Below, one piece after another: positions 25,801 to 34,689 of a stretch of DNA of 64,000 bases. Origin of the DNA: Pyropia yezoensis (Eukaryota; Rhodophyta; Bangiophyceae; Bangiales; Bangiaceae); contig CM020619.1 of NCBI GenBank assembly GCA_009829735.1, forward strand, positions 31,331,751-31,395,750. The letters are read 5' to 3'. Each line of letters starts with the position of its first letter. Position 1 is the stretch's first letter. The notes beneath the pieces are model-generated. The model searched no databases and had not been told where the DNA came from. It worked only from the letters and a program-made list of their open reading frames with translations. The translations under genes and the position numbers were made by a program.

Positions 25801-28800
25801 GCCTCCGCCGGCGTCGGCGGGCATGTTCGAAGGCGCGGCAGGCAGCTCGTCGGCAGGGATGTCTGCCAAGCGACCGAAGGCTGCTCCCAAGCGGTCGCGA
25901 CCGGCCGGGAAAAAGGCCGCCGCTGCTGGGGGCCTTGCTGGTGCCTCGTCGCAGCAGCCGGGGATGGGCGGCGGGTCCCTGCCGCCCTTGTCTGATGCGG
26001 CCGCGACGCCCGCGATGAGCGGGGACTTCGCGTCTGTTTTTTTCGCTGACTCTGCTGCCGCCGCTGCGGGAGCGCATGGTGTCGCCGGTGGTGGCAGCGG
26101 TGCTCCGGCGGCTGCACCATACAGTGGCCGCATGGACCCCTACCCGAGCGGCGGTGGCGATGCATACGGCCGGCTGCCGCCATCAGGGGTGTCTGGTGCG
26201 CCGTTTGCATCTGTCCCGCCGTTGAACCGTGACGGTGTTGGTGCATATGGGTCTGCGCCAGGACGGCGGACTGCCTCCGGCCAAGTGGCCGACGGGGGTG
26301 TTGGCGGTAATGGTGGCGCCAGTGGGGGCGTTGGAGGGCCTGACCTGCCCCTTCTTTCGTCGCACGGCGCTTTTCCTGGCAGCTTTTACCCCGCCGCCTC
26401 TGGGGCAGGTGCACCCGCGCCTGCGTATGGATTCCCTGGGCCCGACGCGGCTCGCCCCGCCGACGCCAACGGTCGTCGCGTGCCTCGTGGTCCGTCGCTT
26501 GGTGCGCCTCTCCTCGGGGGCGCCTTTCCGTCGGGGGGGCTGCCGCCATTGGCGTCTGAAAGCCTCCATCGAGACCCTTCGGCCGGGGGCGTTGGGTATG
26601 GCTTGCCGCCCAGCGGTGGTGACGCCTTTGGGGGTGGTCGCGCGCCGGCGGCGCTGGCGCACGCCCCCTCTCGCCCAGCGGGTGCACCGGGGCGGGCCGG
26701 GTCTGCGACGCTGAGCAGCAGCCCCGCGAATTCAGCGTCGCACGGGCGGCAGGGAGAGCGCGTTTCTCGTGGAGGAGGGCGCCGGGCGGGCCGCGGCACC
26801 GGCGCTGGAGGGGACGGTTGGCCCCCGCATGGCGGTGAAGCGTATGGCAGGGGCGGAGCGCCGGCGGGCGCTGACGGCCGCTTCAGTCGGCAGGGTGGCT
26901 TTGGGGCGGGTGGCACCGCGGCGGCGCCTACGGCCGACCCATTTGCGCCAACTGGAGGTGGCGCTGCCGCGGCTGGTTCCGCGGCCGCCGGTGGTGGCCG
27001 TCCCGCCCTGTGGAACGATGCGCCAGTCGCTTCGGCGGGGCGCCCGTTTGCGCGGCCGTCGGGCCGTGACGCAGACGCGAGTGCAGGAGGCCGCCCGCCC
27101 ACGCCGTCTGCTGGTACGGGCCGCGAGCGACGGGGGGCGTATGGCCGACCTGCTGAGCCGGGCCTGCCGCCCTTGCGTGGCGCGGCGGCGGGCTCCCCGG
27201 CGTTCGGGCCCGCCGCGTCAGTGGCGGGCCACGGAATCTTTGGGGGGGCGGCCGCTTTTCGTCCCGACAGCCGCGGTGGCGGAAACGGCGCCAGTGGCGG
27301 CGTCGTCGGCAATGTCGGTGTTGGCTCTGGTGTTGGCGTTGGCGGCACTGGGGGCCACGGGCTGTATGCCCCGGGCCGATCGGCTCCGGACGGTGGCGGT
27401 GCTTTTAGCGGTCCCTTCATGGGTGCCCCCGCCTCGACCGCGCTGCCTCCCGCTTCGCTTGGAGGCACTGGTGTGCCAGCCTATCCCTCCTTGCCAAGCC
27501 TGGGCGGCGGCTGGGCGGCTGGGCCTGGCCGGGAGGCGCTTCTACCCGGTGGCGCCGCCGGTGCACCGGCGCCGGTGCCAGCGTCGACTGGCTGGTATCA
27601 ACCCCAGACTTACGACCCAACCGTTTCCGCTTCTCTGCCGCTGGGTGCGCTCCCACCCCTGTCAGCAGCTCCGGCAGCGTCGGCAGGACACCGGCAGGGG
27701 TACGGCACGCCTTATGGCGGCAGTGGCGGCAGTGGCGGCGGCGGCGTCGGCGGGGAGGGTGCAGCGAGTGGGCTACTCCCGCTAGGGTCTGCGGCTGAGC
27801 TGCGGCCACCGTCGACGGGAGGCCTCCCCCAGTCCATGGGTGATCCTCACCGGCCGTCATCTGGGACTCCCTTTGGGGCTGCGCCAGACAGTGGGCGTCT
27901 GGTGCCCGGCGCCGCTTTGCCGCCCGCACGAGCTCCAGGGGCTTCTGCGCCGCGGCGCCCGCCCGCCGCGTCGAACGCATCAGCGCGTGGTAACCGAGGC
28001 CGGCCTGCTGCGGCGTCTTCAGCACCCGCGGCGGCTGCACCCGTTCCGTCCCAGCCGCCCACCTCCTCTGTCGCTGACTTTTGTGCCTCGCTTGCACGCG
28101 AAATGGTGGCCTGGCCTGACGCCCGTGCCTTTACTCGACCTGTTTCTGAGCTGTGGGCGCCCGAGGACCTCCCCGACTATGACGTGTACGTGTCGCGGCG
28201 CATGGACCTCGGTACCGTTGCGGCGTACGTTGATAGCGGGCTCTACGGCGCCAATCCGGGGGGGGTGTTTGACTCGGCCGCATTTGCCGCCGACGTGCGG
28301 CTGACGTTCACCAATGCCATGGCGTACTCGCCAGCTGACTCAGCCTTTTACGCACACGCTGCGGCGCTTCTGGGGCGGTTTGAGGCGCGCTGGTGCGCCC
28401 TGCCGAAGGAGACGGAGGTAGCGTCGTCGGTGGCGCCACTGGCGGGTCGGTCGGCGGCGGCGGGGGGTGCGACGCCTGCCGGCGCCGGGGCGGCGGGAGG
28501 CGCCAAGGCGCCCGCCAAGAAGAAGTCCAAGAAGAAGAAGCCGACCGCAGGCGGGGCGGCGGCGACCGGCGGCGCAGTCGCAGCTACCGGCGCTGTACCA
28601 CCCCTGCCCAACGCCGGTGTGGCGGGCGCAGGGGAGACCGGCGCCCCGGTGGTGCCGCCCAAGAAGAAGTCCCACAAGAAGAAGAAGCCTCCCGTGGACA
28701 GCGGGCCCTCCATGAAGGGCGTACCGCTGCAAAAGACGACGCCGGCTGCTCGTGGCACAGTGTCTCACAAGAAGGGAGCGGGGTCCAAGAAGAAGGGGGC

Positions 28801-31504
28801 GGCAGCGGCAGCGGCCGCTGCCGCCCTCGCCTCGGCGGGGGCCACCACGCCGACGCCCGCTGGGGCGGCGATGCCCGCGCTCGCTGGGGTGGTGCACGAG
28901 GCTGCGGCGGTGGGGGCGTGGCATGGCGATGCCGCTGTCGGGGATACCCCGCAGGGCGTGGGCGTCCCGCCGTGGTCGTCGCCGGCGGGCACCTCGCCTA
29001 GTGTTGCCGAGCGTAGCACGCCCCAGGCGGGTAGCAAAAAGGCGGCGGCCGCGGTGGCCGCATCGGCACGCAAGGCCGCGGCGGCCGAGGCCCGGAGGGC
29101 AGCGTCGGAGGCCAAGGCGGCCGCTCTCGAGGAGAGGAAGGCCGCACAAGCGGCCGCTGCCGAGGAGAAGCGCGCTGCAGCGGCTGCCGCCGCGGAGGAG
29201 AAGCGCGCCGCGGCCGAGGAGCGGCGTCTCGCGGCCGAGGCCAAAAAGGCGTCTGCCGCCGCCGCCAGGGCCGCCGCTGCCGAAGTCAAACGGCAGGCCA
29301 GTGAGGCACGCCTAGCGGCCCAGGTGGCGTCCAAGGAGGCTGCTGCTGCGCGGCGCGCCGAGGCTGCACGCCATGCAGCGATCAAGGCGGCTGCGCGTGC
29401 CGTGGCCGCGGCGACGGTGGTGGCGCGGGTGGCTGCCGCAGGGCCGTCGGTGGCGAAGGCGCAGGTGACGGCCAAGGCACAGGCGGCGGCCAAGGCTCAC
29501 GCGGTGGCCAAGGCTCAGGCAGCCGCCTTGTCTGCGCCGGCCCGGGCGGCGGCTAAGGCTAAAGCTGATGCGGTGACCAAGGCGGTAAACAAGGCAGAGG
29601 CGGCTGCCAAGGTGTCAGCCAACGTCAAGGCGGCGGCGCTGGCAGGCTCCGCGGCCAAGACGGCGGGCAAGGCGCAGCAATCGAGCGCTGCGGGCGACCC
29701 GGCCGTGGCGGCGGCGGTGGCCAAGGCCACCACCCTCCGGCCCACGGCGGCGCAGCTGCTGCGTGCGCGGACGGCCCGGTACCCGGGGCCGCAGGGGGGT
29801 GCCGCCGGGGGCGGTGGCGTCGCCCAGCCCGCCGCTGTCGCGGCTGCTGTTGGCGGGCCAGCCCAGGCGGCCGCAGCCCCGCGGGGAACCAAACGCTCGT
29901 CAGCAACGGTGGCGGCGACGGCGGCGGCCGCGGCAGTGGCGGCGAAACGTGCCAAGGCGACGGCGACACCGGGGGTGGCCCCGGCGGCCAACCCGACAGC
30001 AGGCGGTGCGCTGGGCGTGGTGCCCGCTGGCGCGGCGTCTCCGGCGGCGGCGGCCCCGGCGGCGGGAGGAACTGCCGGCGCCACGGGCGCCGGCGCTGTC
30101 CCGCCTGCGGCGGTCGCCGCGTCGCCACGTACGGGCGCGACGTTGGCGCCCCGGCCCCCGGGCGTGCCGCTCTCTGTGGCCGGCCCTACCGGGGGCACGC
30201 CTCCACGCGCGGCGCCCGCCGGCACCCCCGTCACGCCGGTGGCGGCGACGGCCACACCCGGGCCGCCTGCTGTGGGCGGCACCACCCCGGCGACGCCGAC
30301 GGGGCCGCCCCGCGCTGGCGGTGTCGGCCCTAGCGGCGGCGCCGGCCTCGTAACCAGCGGCAGCGGTAGTGGCAGTGGCAGCGGCAGCGGCAGCGGCAGC
30401 GGCATTTGGGGCGCTACCGCTGGCGCCGCCGGCGGCGGCGGAGGCCGTGGCGGCGGCGGCGGAGGCGGTGGCGTCGGCGGCGGAGGCGGTAGCGTCTGTG
30501 GCGGAGTGGGCACCAGCGGCGGCGGAGGCGGCGGCAGCGGCGTCGGAGGGGGCGGCAGTGCCAGCGGAGGCGGCGGCAGCGGGGGCACACCGGGGGCGCC
30601 CCCCCCCCGCCCAGGGGGCGGACCGTCGCCGTCACCGGCGCCCTCCCCTGCGACGGCCACGCCCCCGCCGCGCCCAACCCCCCCCCCTCCGGGCGGAGCG
30701 GCGGCGGCGGCGCCCGCGCCGGCCCCCCCCGCGCCCAATGGTGCAGTGGCGGGGGGCACAACCACCACCCTCACCGCGGTGACCACGCCCGCGCACCCCC
30801 CCCGGTCAGGAACGGCCCCCACGCCGGCGCGCCCCCCAGACCTTGTCCGCGTCCGCGCCGTCGACGCGTTTGTGTATCACCCCCGCCGGCGGGCGGGGGT
30901 GCGCACTAAGAAGACTGCTGAGGCGGTGCGCCTAGAGGCCCGCCTGCGGCTGATGGTCAAGCAGCGCAACGTCCTGGCGCTGTTTGTGTCGCGCGCCCAC
31001 CGGGAGCGCGTGGCGCGGCGGCGTGAGGCTGTGCCCGCCCGCGGCACCGCCACCGCCGCCGCCGCTGCCGCCGCCGCCGCCGGGGGGGATGGTGGCAGCG
31101 GCGGCGTCGGTGGCGTCACTGCCGCCACCACGGCAGCGGCGGCGGCGGCGGCTGCGGCCGCGGCGGCTGCGGCGGCGTGGTCTCCCACCGACGCACGGCG
31201 GCTGGTGGCCGAGGTGAACCGGCTGCAGCCCGAGCGGCAGCGGGACGTCCTCAAAGTGATTGCCGACGCGTCCCGGCGGGGCGGTCTCGTCACTGCGTGG
31301 GCGGCGGGCCGCCCGACGGTGCTCGACGCGGCGTCGCTGTCGCCGCTGGTCCTCCGCGCTGTGCAGGCCTACCTCGACGCCCTCCTCCGCCGCGGGTCCG
31401 ACTATGAGTTTGTGGCCGACCTGGCGGCGCTGACCGCCATGGACAAGGAGATCCGGGGGGTGGAGGCGGAGCTGTGTCTGCATCTGGGGGAGGTGCTGGC
31501 CTGA
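22874..31504 (+). CDS. BET-family protein: two bromodomains plus NET domain, 2876 residues
   Basis: A single uninterrupted frame from ATG (22874) to TGA (31502-31504). Order: Gly/His-rich N-terminus (about 1-340), bromodomain 1 (about 607-718), Lys motif KKKSKKKK (about 747-755), linker-histone-like AAAKNG repeats (about 855-875), a long Gly/Pro/Ala linker, bromodomain 2 (about 1736-1845), a second KKKSKKKK (about 1882-1890), an Ala/Glu/Lys/Arg helical region (about 2055-2275), Gly/Pro-rich sequence, and a C-terminal NET domain (about 2770-2836: SPTDARRLVAEVNRL...LSPLVLRAVQAYL). Two bromodomains followed by NET is the BET signature (BRD2/3/4, Bdf1). BET proteins read acetylated histones and recruit transcription factors in the nucleus. 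Both bromodomains keep LPDY and the RMDLGTV motif, but the acetyl-lysine-binding Asn is replaced by Ser (residues 692 and 1819). The length is about two to four times the family norm, owing to low-complexity inserts. In-frame introns in those inserts cannot be excluded. Confidence 0.9.
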   Translation: MQHHGGGGGGGGNDAAHAARVLADSAAVFGDGWDLDETGNGGGGGGGGGGGGGPRGGGGYGPISHEHAYGGGGGGGGGGIHGGGHGGGHGGGGHGGGHGWATVDDGGEYGAPAHGDVHGVNGGGGGVVGGGGGGGSGGGGGGGGGGGGGATGMATLGGGGWRLASPPPPILPLPYAPLPLPLQPTGGVAAAAAAGAGWGAVSPPLSAGGGRGVGAGGAGNGLPDDDDDVLVGGGRQVTVRLSGYGGGGGGGTLPRVGGVGGGGGGGGGGGGGGGGGGGGGGRGGSGGGGGGGGGGGGGGGGSGGGVGGAAPPLPAAYRTPQYTYCRTTLRGVLRWVGIEPYVDPPPGGHGLAAVRVTFAAGGYGRPGAGGELVFDPAVFSAAVHRVLACGAGQPAAAAAFAKRFDDRMAAMPGGGLPPMAPAIHAAAAATTGGGGGNGASPAAGRSASAGKSAKAKAPAKRARPSFAPVGVGGPAPSGVASAADAASTAAAAAAAVVPSGMGDARRTSTGQFVARPAGGAAKSRKRGAGATVWAAERAAVPAAAAATAPSAASKKKQRTSGPAASSTGVAAGSSAAPSSAAAADTPAVAGASGSAPVGTAPAADAAYPFCRALAAEMLAWPDAAAFVRPVADLWAPEDLPDYDVYVSKRMDLGTVSAYLDGGLYGSAPGGSFDPAAFAADVRLTFTNAMAYSPPESDFYATAQGLLGQFEARWCGLPKAGTAPSGGGGGGATATAPSGTGQAQAPAKKKSKKKKAPAPAAVAGASEASAAAAGSPAGWAGGTAADASPGGWPSAGAPPAGGWAGGGGSGAADGWAPTAGGGDAPAAPTGPPRKGNKGAASKKGKKAAPAKAPAAKKGAAAKNGAAAKNGAAAKNGAVVVPGAVDPAYASAGDAGAAAAVAIAALAAGTAPSAMTGPLPPKKGAKKGAAKKAAAPKAATPKKGKKGAAAAAGGAGLAVEVAVGEAAPLPGMSVGAKRPPPASAGMFEGAAGSSSAGMSAKRPKAAPKRSRPAGKKAAAAGGLAGASSQQPGMGGGSLPPLSDAAATPAMSGDFASVFFADSAAAAAGAHGVAGGGSGAPAAAPYSGRMDPYPSGGGDAYGRLPPSGVSGAPFASVPPLNRDGVGAYGSAPGRRTASGQVADGGVGGNGGASGGVGGPDLPLLSSHGAFPGSFYPAASGAGAPAPAYGFPGPDAARPADANGRRVPRGPSLGAPLLGGAFPSGGLPPLASESLHRDPSAGGVGYGLPPSGGDAFGGGRAPAALAHAPSRPAGAPGRAGSATLSSSPANSASHGRQGERVSRGGGRRAGRGTGAGGDGWPPHGGEAYGRGGAPAGADGRFSRQGGFGAGGTAAAPTADPFAPTGGGAAAAGSAAAGGGRPALWNDAPVASAGRPFARPSGRDADASAGGRPPTPSAGTGRERRGAYGRPAEPGLPPLRGAAAGSPAFGPAASVAGHGIFGGAAAFRPDSRGGGNGASGGVVGNVGVGSGVGVGGTGGHGLYAPGRSAPDGGGAFSGPFMGAPASTALPPASLGGTGVPAYPSLPSLGGGWAAGPGREALLPGGAAGAPAPVPASTGWYQPQTYDPTVSASLPLGALPPLSAAPAASAGHRQGYGTPYGGSGGSGGGGVGGEGAASGLLPLGSAAELRPPSTGGLPQSMGDPHRPSSGTPFGAAPDSGRLVPGAALPPARAPGASAPRRPPAASNASARGNRGRPAAASSAPAAAAPVPSQPPTSSVADFCASLAREMVAWPDARAFTRPVSELWAPEDLPDYDVYVSRRMDLGTVAAYVDSGLYGANPGGVFDSAAFAADVRLTFTNAMAYSPADSAFYAHAAALLGRFEARWCALPKETEVASSVAPLAGRSAAAGGATPAGAGAAGGAKAPAKKKSKKKKPTAGGAAATGGAVAATGAVPPLPNAGVAGAGETGAPVVPPKKKSHKKKKPPVDSGPSMKGVPLQKTTPAARGTVSHKKGAGSKKKGAAAAAAAAALASAGATTPTPAGAAMPALAGVVHEAAAVGAWHGDAAVGDTPQGVGVPPWSSPAGTSPSVAERSTPQAGSKKAAAAVAASARKAAAAEARRAASEAKAAALEERKAAQAAAAEEKRAAAAAAAEEKRAAAEERRLAAEAKKASAAAARAAAAEVKRQASEARLAAQVASKEAAAARRAEAARHAAIKAAARAVAAATVVARVAAAGPSVAKAQVTAKAQAAAKAHAVAKAQAAALSAPARAAAKAKADAVTKAVNKAEAAAKVSANVKAAALAGSAAKTAGKAQQSSAAGDPAVAAAVAKATTLRPTAAQLLRARTARYPGPQGGAAGGGGVAQPAAVAAAVGGPAQAAAAPRGTKRSSATVAATAAAAAVAAKRAKATATPGVAPAANPTAGGALGVVPAGAASPAAAAPAAGGTAGATGAGAVPPAAVAASPRTGATLAPRPPGVPLSVAGPTGGTPPRAAPAGTPVTPVAATATPGPPAVGGTTPATPTGPPRAGGVGPSGGAGLVTSGSGSGSGSGSGSGSGIWGATAGAAGGGGGRGGGGGGGGVGGGGGSVCGGVGTSGGGGGGSGVGGGGSASGGGGSGGTPGAPPPRPGGGPSPSPAPSPATATPPPRPTPPPPGGAAAAAPAPAPPAPNGAVAGGTTTTLTAVTTPAHPPRSGTAPTPARPPDLVRVRAVDAFVYHPRRRAGVRTKKTAEAVRLEARLRLMVKQRNVLALFVSRAHRERVARRREAVPARGTATAAAAAAAAAGGDGGSGGVGGVTAATTAAAAAAAAAAAAAAAWSPTDARRLVAEVNRLQPERQRDVLKVIADASRRGGLVTAWAAGRPTVLDAASLSPLVLRAVQAYLDALLRRGSDYEFVADLAALTAMDKEIRGVEAELCLHLGEVLA

Positions 31505-32777
31505 GGAGGGAGGGAAGAGGGGGGGAGGGGCGGGGTGAGGGTGGGTGGGTGTGTTTGGGGGAAGGGGCTCTGTTTGACGGGGCGGGGGGGAGGATTTTGC
31601 GGGCGTTGAAAGCGTGGCTTGGGTAGGGATGGTGGGGGGGGAGGACGGGGCACGGTGCGGGTGCGACCTCGATTCTTTCGTTTTGTTTGTTAACCCATCA
31701 CCGCGCGGTGGTCGCACCCGCGCGGGCCCTGCCGCCGCCCCCCCCCCCCATCACCAGGCACACGCCTCGTCGTTCCGCCGCCCCTCCCCCCCCCCCCCCC
31801 CCCCAGTCTTCTTCCTTCCCGAAAAGAGAACGCGCGCGCACGACGGGGTTGAAAGGGCGGCCGGCAGCTGCGAAGCAGCAGCGTGCGGGCGGGTTCCCCA
31901 AACCTCCCACGGAGCCGGGCCCAGACGCGGGGGGGGGAAGGGGGTGGAGGGAGGGGGGGGGCGCGGGGCAAGCGTGGCGCCGCCCAGAGTGGAGTCGGGG
32001 GCCCAATGGCGCGCGCACGCGCGCAACCGCCGCGGCCGGCAGCAGGGCCTGCCGACGGGGCCGGCCCGCCACGCGGCGGCGGCGGGCGCCGGGGCAGACC
32101 CTGCCACGCGGCGGGGAAGCGCATGGAGGGCTGCCGCGCAACCGACGTGTCTGGGGAGAGGGGGCGGTGGCGGGGGGATGACTTCAAGGGAGGCGCCAAA
32201 GCGGGCGCGCGCCCACGGTGGGCGCCGCGCGGTGGCGGTGGCGGCCAGGCGGGCAGAGGACAGACGGGGCGCCGGCTGCGCTGGCCTATGGCAGCGGGGG
32301 GACGGATAGATTTTTGCGGAGGAGGGGGGCGGGAAAGGGCAGGGGGGGGGGGGAGCGGGGCGGTTGGTACGGGCGTTGCCAGCCAAGTCTCCACCTCCCC
32401 CCCCACCCAACCCCTCAAAAACAGGCGACGCCGACGGAGGCGACGCCCTGCCGCAGGGCCCGAGCCAAGGGATCGTAACGATGGGGAGGGTAGGAAACGG
32501 CGAACGGCGGCGGTAGCGGCAGCGGCGGCAGCGGCGGCGGCAGCGGCGGCGGCGGCAGCGGCGGCGGCAGCGGCGGCGGCGGCAGTGGCGGCGGCGACGC
32601 ACCGCGCCACCCCCGCACGCTCGACCAGAGACGCACCGCACGCGGCAGCGCTTGGCGGCCCACCCCCCCCCCCCCCCCCCCCCCCCGGCCAGGGCCCCTG
32701 CCGTCGGCGTCGGCCGCTGCAGCCCCCCCCCCCCCGCGGCCAGTGTCTCTGTCGCCGTCGCCACCGCCGACGCCCCT

Positions 32778-32810
<33 letters not shown>

Positions 32811-33290
32811 CAATGCCAACGTCACCAAGCGCCGCTCCCCGTGCCCTGCCGCCAACGCGTGGCGCCCTATGGGCGGGCGCCCGGCGGCCCGCAGCCGCAC
32901 AAGAGGGTGGCAAGGCCGCCGACGCCTCAAGCCACCCTCACGGGGGAAACCGGCGGGGCTGGTGCGCGCGCAGCAAACCAACCAGAGGAGGGCGTGGATC
33001 TCCACCCGCCCCCCCCCCCCCCCCCCCCCCCCCCCCGCCCACCAATGGCCCTTCCTTGACCGACCGCCCACGGCGGCCCCGTGACCGCCGCCGGCGGGGA
33101 GCACCCGGAGAGAGGGGGGATGGCGAGGCGCCAGACAGCCGCCTCCCCGCCGCATGGCGCCCCCCTCCACGCCGGCAGACCCGCGTCCGCTATCCTCCAC
33201 GCGCGGGGGGCCTTCCGACGAGCTGGGCGTCCCCCCTCCCGCCTCCCGTTCCCACTCTGCATGCACCGCACCCTTCCGTGCAACGCCCGC
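31505..33290. other. Convergent intergenic interval rich in C homopolymers
   Basis: It lies between the stop codons of the BET gene and the SWC6-like gene. It holds poly-C runs of 19 (31786-31804), 24 (32663-32686) and 28 nt (33009-33036), and a GGC/AGC microsatellite (about 32512-32600). Long frames on both strands here, including 472 codons at 31883-33301, encode only Arg, Ala, Pro and Gly and are judged spurious. Confidence 0.6.
32512..32600. repeat. GGC/AGC microsatellite
   Basis: Near-perfect alternation of GGC and AGC triplets over about 90 bp in the convergent interval. Confidence 0.75.
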
Positions 33291-33993
33291 TCACATGGTA
33301 AACTTGAGGCACTGCGTGTCGTCATGGATGCGCCCACACGCGAGGCGACACCACCGCAGGCCACAGCGGGTGCACGTGTAGGCCGCCGCCGCGGCACACA
33401 CGGCACACAGCCGCCGCGGCGGGCGGCCACTGGGGGGGGTGGCGAGCGTATACCACGCGGGGTACCAGGGGGGGTACGCGTCCAGGTCTTCCGCGTCGAG
33501 CGCAATCCCCAGCGGCCGGTTCCACCCGCCCATCCGCGCGCGGCTGCCGGCCGCGGCGGCCGCCGCCGTGGCCGCCGCCGTTGCCGCCCGTCGCCGTCGC
33601 TTGCGACCGCTGGATGGAGCCACGCCGCCGCCGCCACTGCCTCCCAGCTCGTCGTCGTCCCCACCCCCAAGGGGGTTGTACGCCGCGTTGGCGGCGCCGC
33701 CCGCAGCGCCACCGGCGCCGGCGCCCGCGCCCCCCCCCCCCCCCCACCCCCCCCCGCAGCGTCACCGCCGCCACCACCACCGCCACCGTCACCGCCACTG
33801 TCCCCGTCGTCGTCGCCGTTCCCATCCCCGCCGCCGCCGTCCTCGTCCAGGTCGTCGGTCGTGCCGACGGCCCGCCGGTGGGCGCCATCGTGTTCCAGCG
33901 CTTCCAGCCGGCGGGTCAGCGCGTCCCGCCGCGCGCCGGCCGTGACGGTGCGGACGCGGGCGGCAACGGAGCGGCGCCGCTTGGTCCGGCCCG
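33291..33993 (-). CDS. zf-HIT protein, SWC6/ZNHIT1 (Vps71) homologue, 5' exon not found
   Basis: The C-terminus (about 33291-33410) reads CAVCAAAAAYTCTRCGLRWC then CRLACGRIHDDTQCLKFTM: a HIT zinc finger of the C-x2-C...C-x2-C...C...C...H...C type, with the H-x-D-T-x-C-x-K-F ending characteristic of ZNHIT1, Vps71 and SWC6. Near the start (about 33900-33950) RRDALTRRLEALEHDG matches the conserved RxxRxLEALENDN helix of the same family. This subunit belongs to SWR1/SRCAP, which exchanges H2A for H2A.Z in nucleosomes. No in-frame ATG precedes the LEALEHDG block. A C-tract ending in CTCAG at 33994-33998 looks like a 3' splice site, so a short first exon probably lies upstream. The two conserved blocks are in different frames, and the change falls in or near the C16-A-C9 tract (33730-33755). 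A homopolymer length error or an intron would explain this. An acidic Gly-rich insert separates the blocks. Confidence 0.75.
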
Positions 33994-34392
33994 CTGAGGG
34001 GGGGGGGTGGGGGGACGCGCCGGGGGCGGGGGGGGGATGCCCCCGCTGCGGGGAGGGCAGGGGGGGGGGCTGCCCGTTGCCACCGCAGTGGCGGCGGCGG
34101 CCGCCTCGCCAGGCGCGCGTGCGCGCCGAGGCATGGTGACCGATGAAGGAGGGGGGGGGGGGGGACGAAGAGGGGGTCGGGGGAGGGCAGAGCGTGAAAG
34201 CAGGGAAGGAATGGGACCTGGCGGGGGCGGACGCGACTGCGGCTGGGGAAGGGGACGTTGACGTCGAGGGACGACAGCATGTTCGCGGGTCGCGCCGAGT
34301 AGGGTTGGATTAATCCAGCCCAATTGGGCGCCCCCTTTCTCAAGGCCCTGTGTCTACCAAAAGGCACCCAAAAGCGCGCCTAAGCGCGCACT
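33994..34392. other. Upstream region of the SWC6-like gene
   Basis: C/G tracts with a likely first exon of the SWC6-like gene somewhere on the minus strand. ATG at about 34134 (MPRRARAPGEAAAAATA) is one candidate, but it does not join in phase with the putative acceptor. Nothing else is recognised. Confidence 0.3.
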
Positions 34393-34641
34393 GCGCCGGA
34401 ACAGTTTAATAATAAAGTATCTGTATGCTGATCATCGGTCCCGCCGTAGCCAGGCGGGCCTAAAGGTCCTGGAAGACCGTAGCCAGGCGGGCCGAAAGGA
34501 CCTCCAGAAAGACCGTAGCCAGGCGGCCTGGATAGGCGCTGCCGCGCCGGAACAGTTTAATAATAAATGATCTGTATGCTGATCACCGGTCCCGCCGAAG
34601 CCAGGCGGGCCTAAAGGTCCTGGAAGACCGTAGCCAGGCGG
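34393..34641. repeat. Direct duplication, offset 151 bp
   Basis: The stretch from GCGCCGGAACAGTTTAATAA to GTAGCCAGGCGG occurs at 34393-34490 and again at 34544-34641 with few differences. An inner unit, CCGTAGCCAGGCGGGCC plus AAAGG, recurs several more times. On the minus strand the inner unit would encode PPGYGLPGPLGPPG, a Gly/Pro/Tyr repeat, but the frame is short and not supported as a gene. Confidence 0.75.
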
Positions 34642-34689
34642 AAAGAGGGTGACGGGGGCGGAGCAGATGACGGATGGAGAAGTTGGGGC

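Noticed and set aside
29515-30822. 435-codon minus-strand frame in the 3' half of the BET gene
   Set aside because: A shadow of Ala/Gly codons read in reverse as Ala/Pro; no domain.
31883-33301. 472-codon plus-strand frame, and frames of more than 250 codons on the opposite strand
   Set aside because: They overlap each other, cross homopolymers and a microsatellite, and encode low-complexity Arg/Ala/Pro/Gly.
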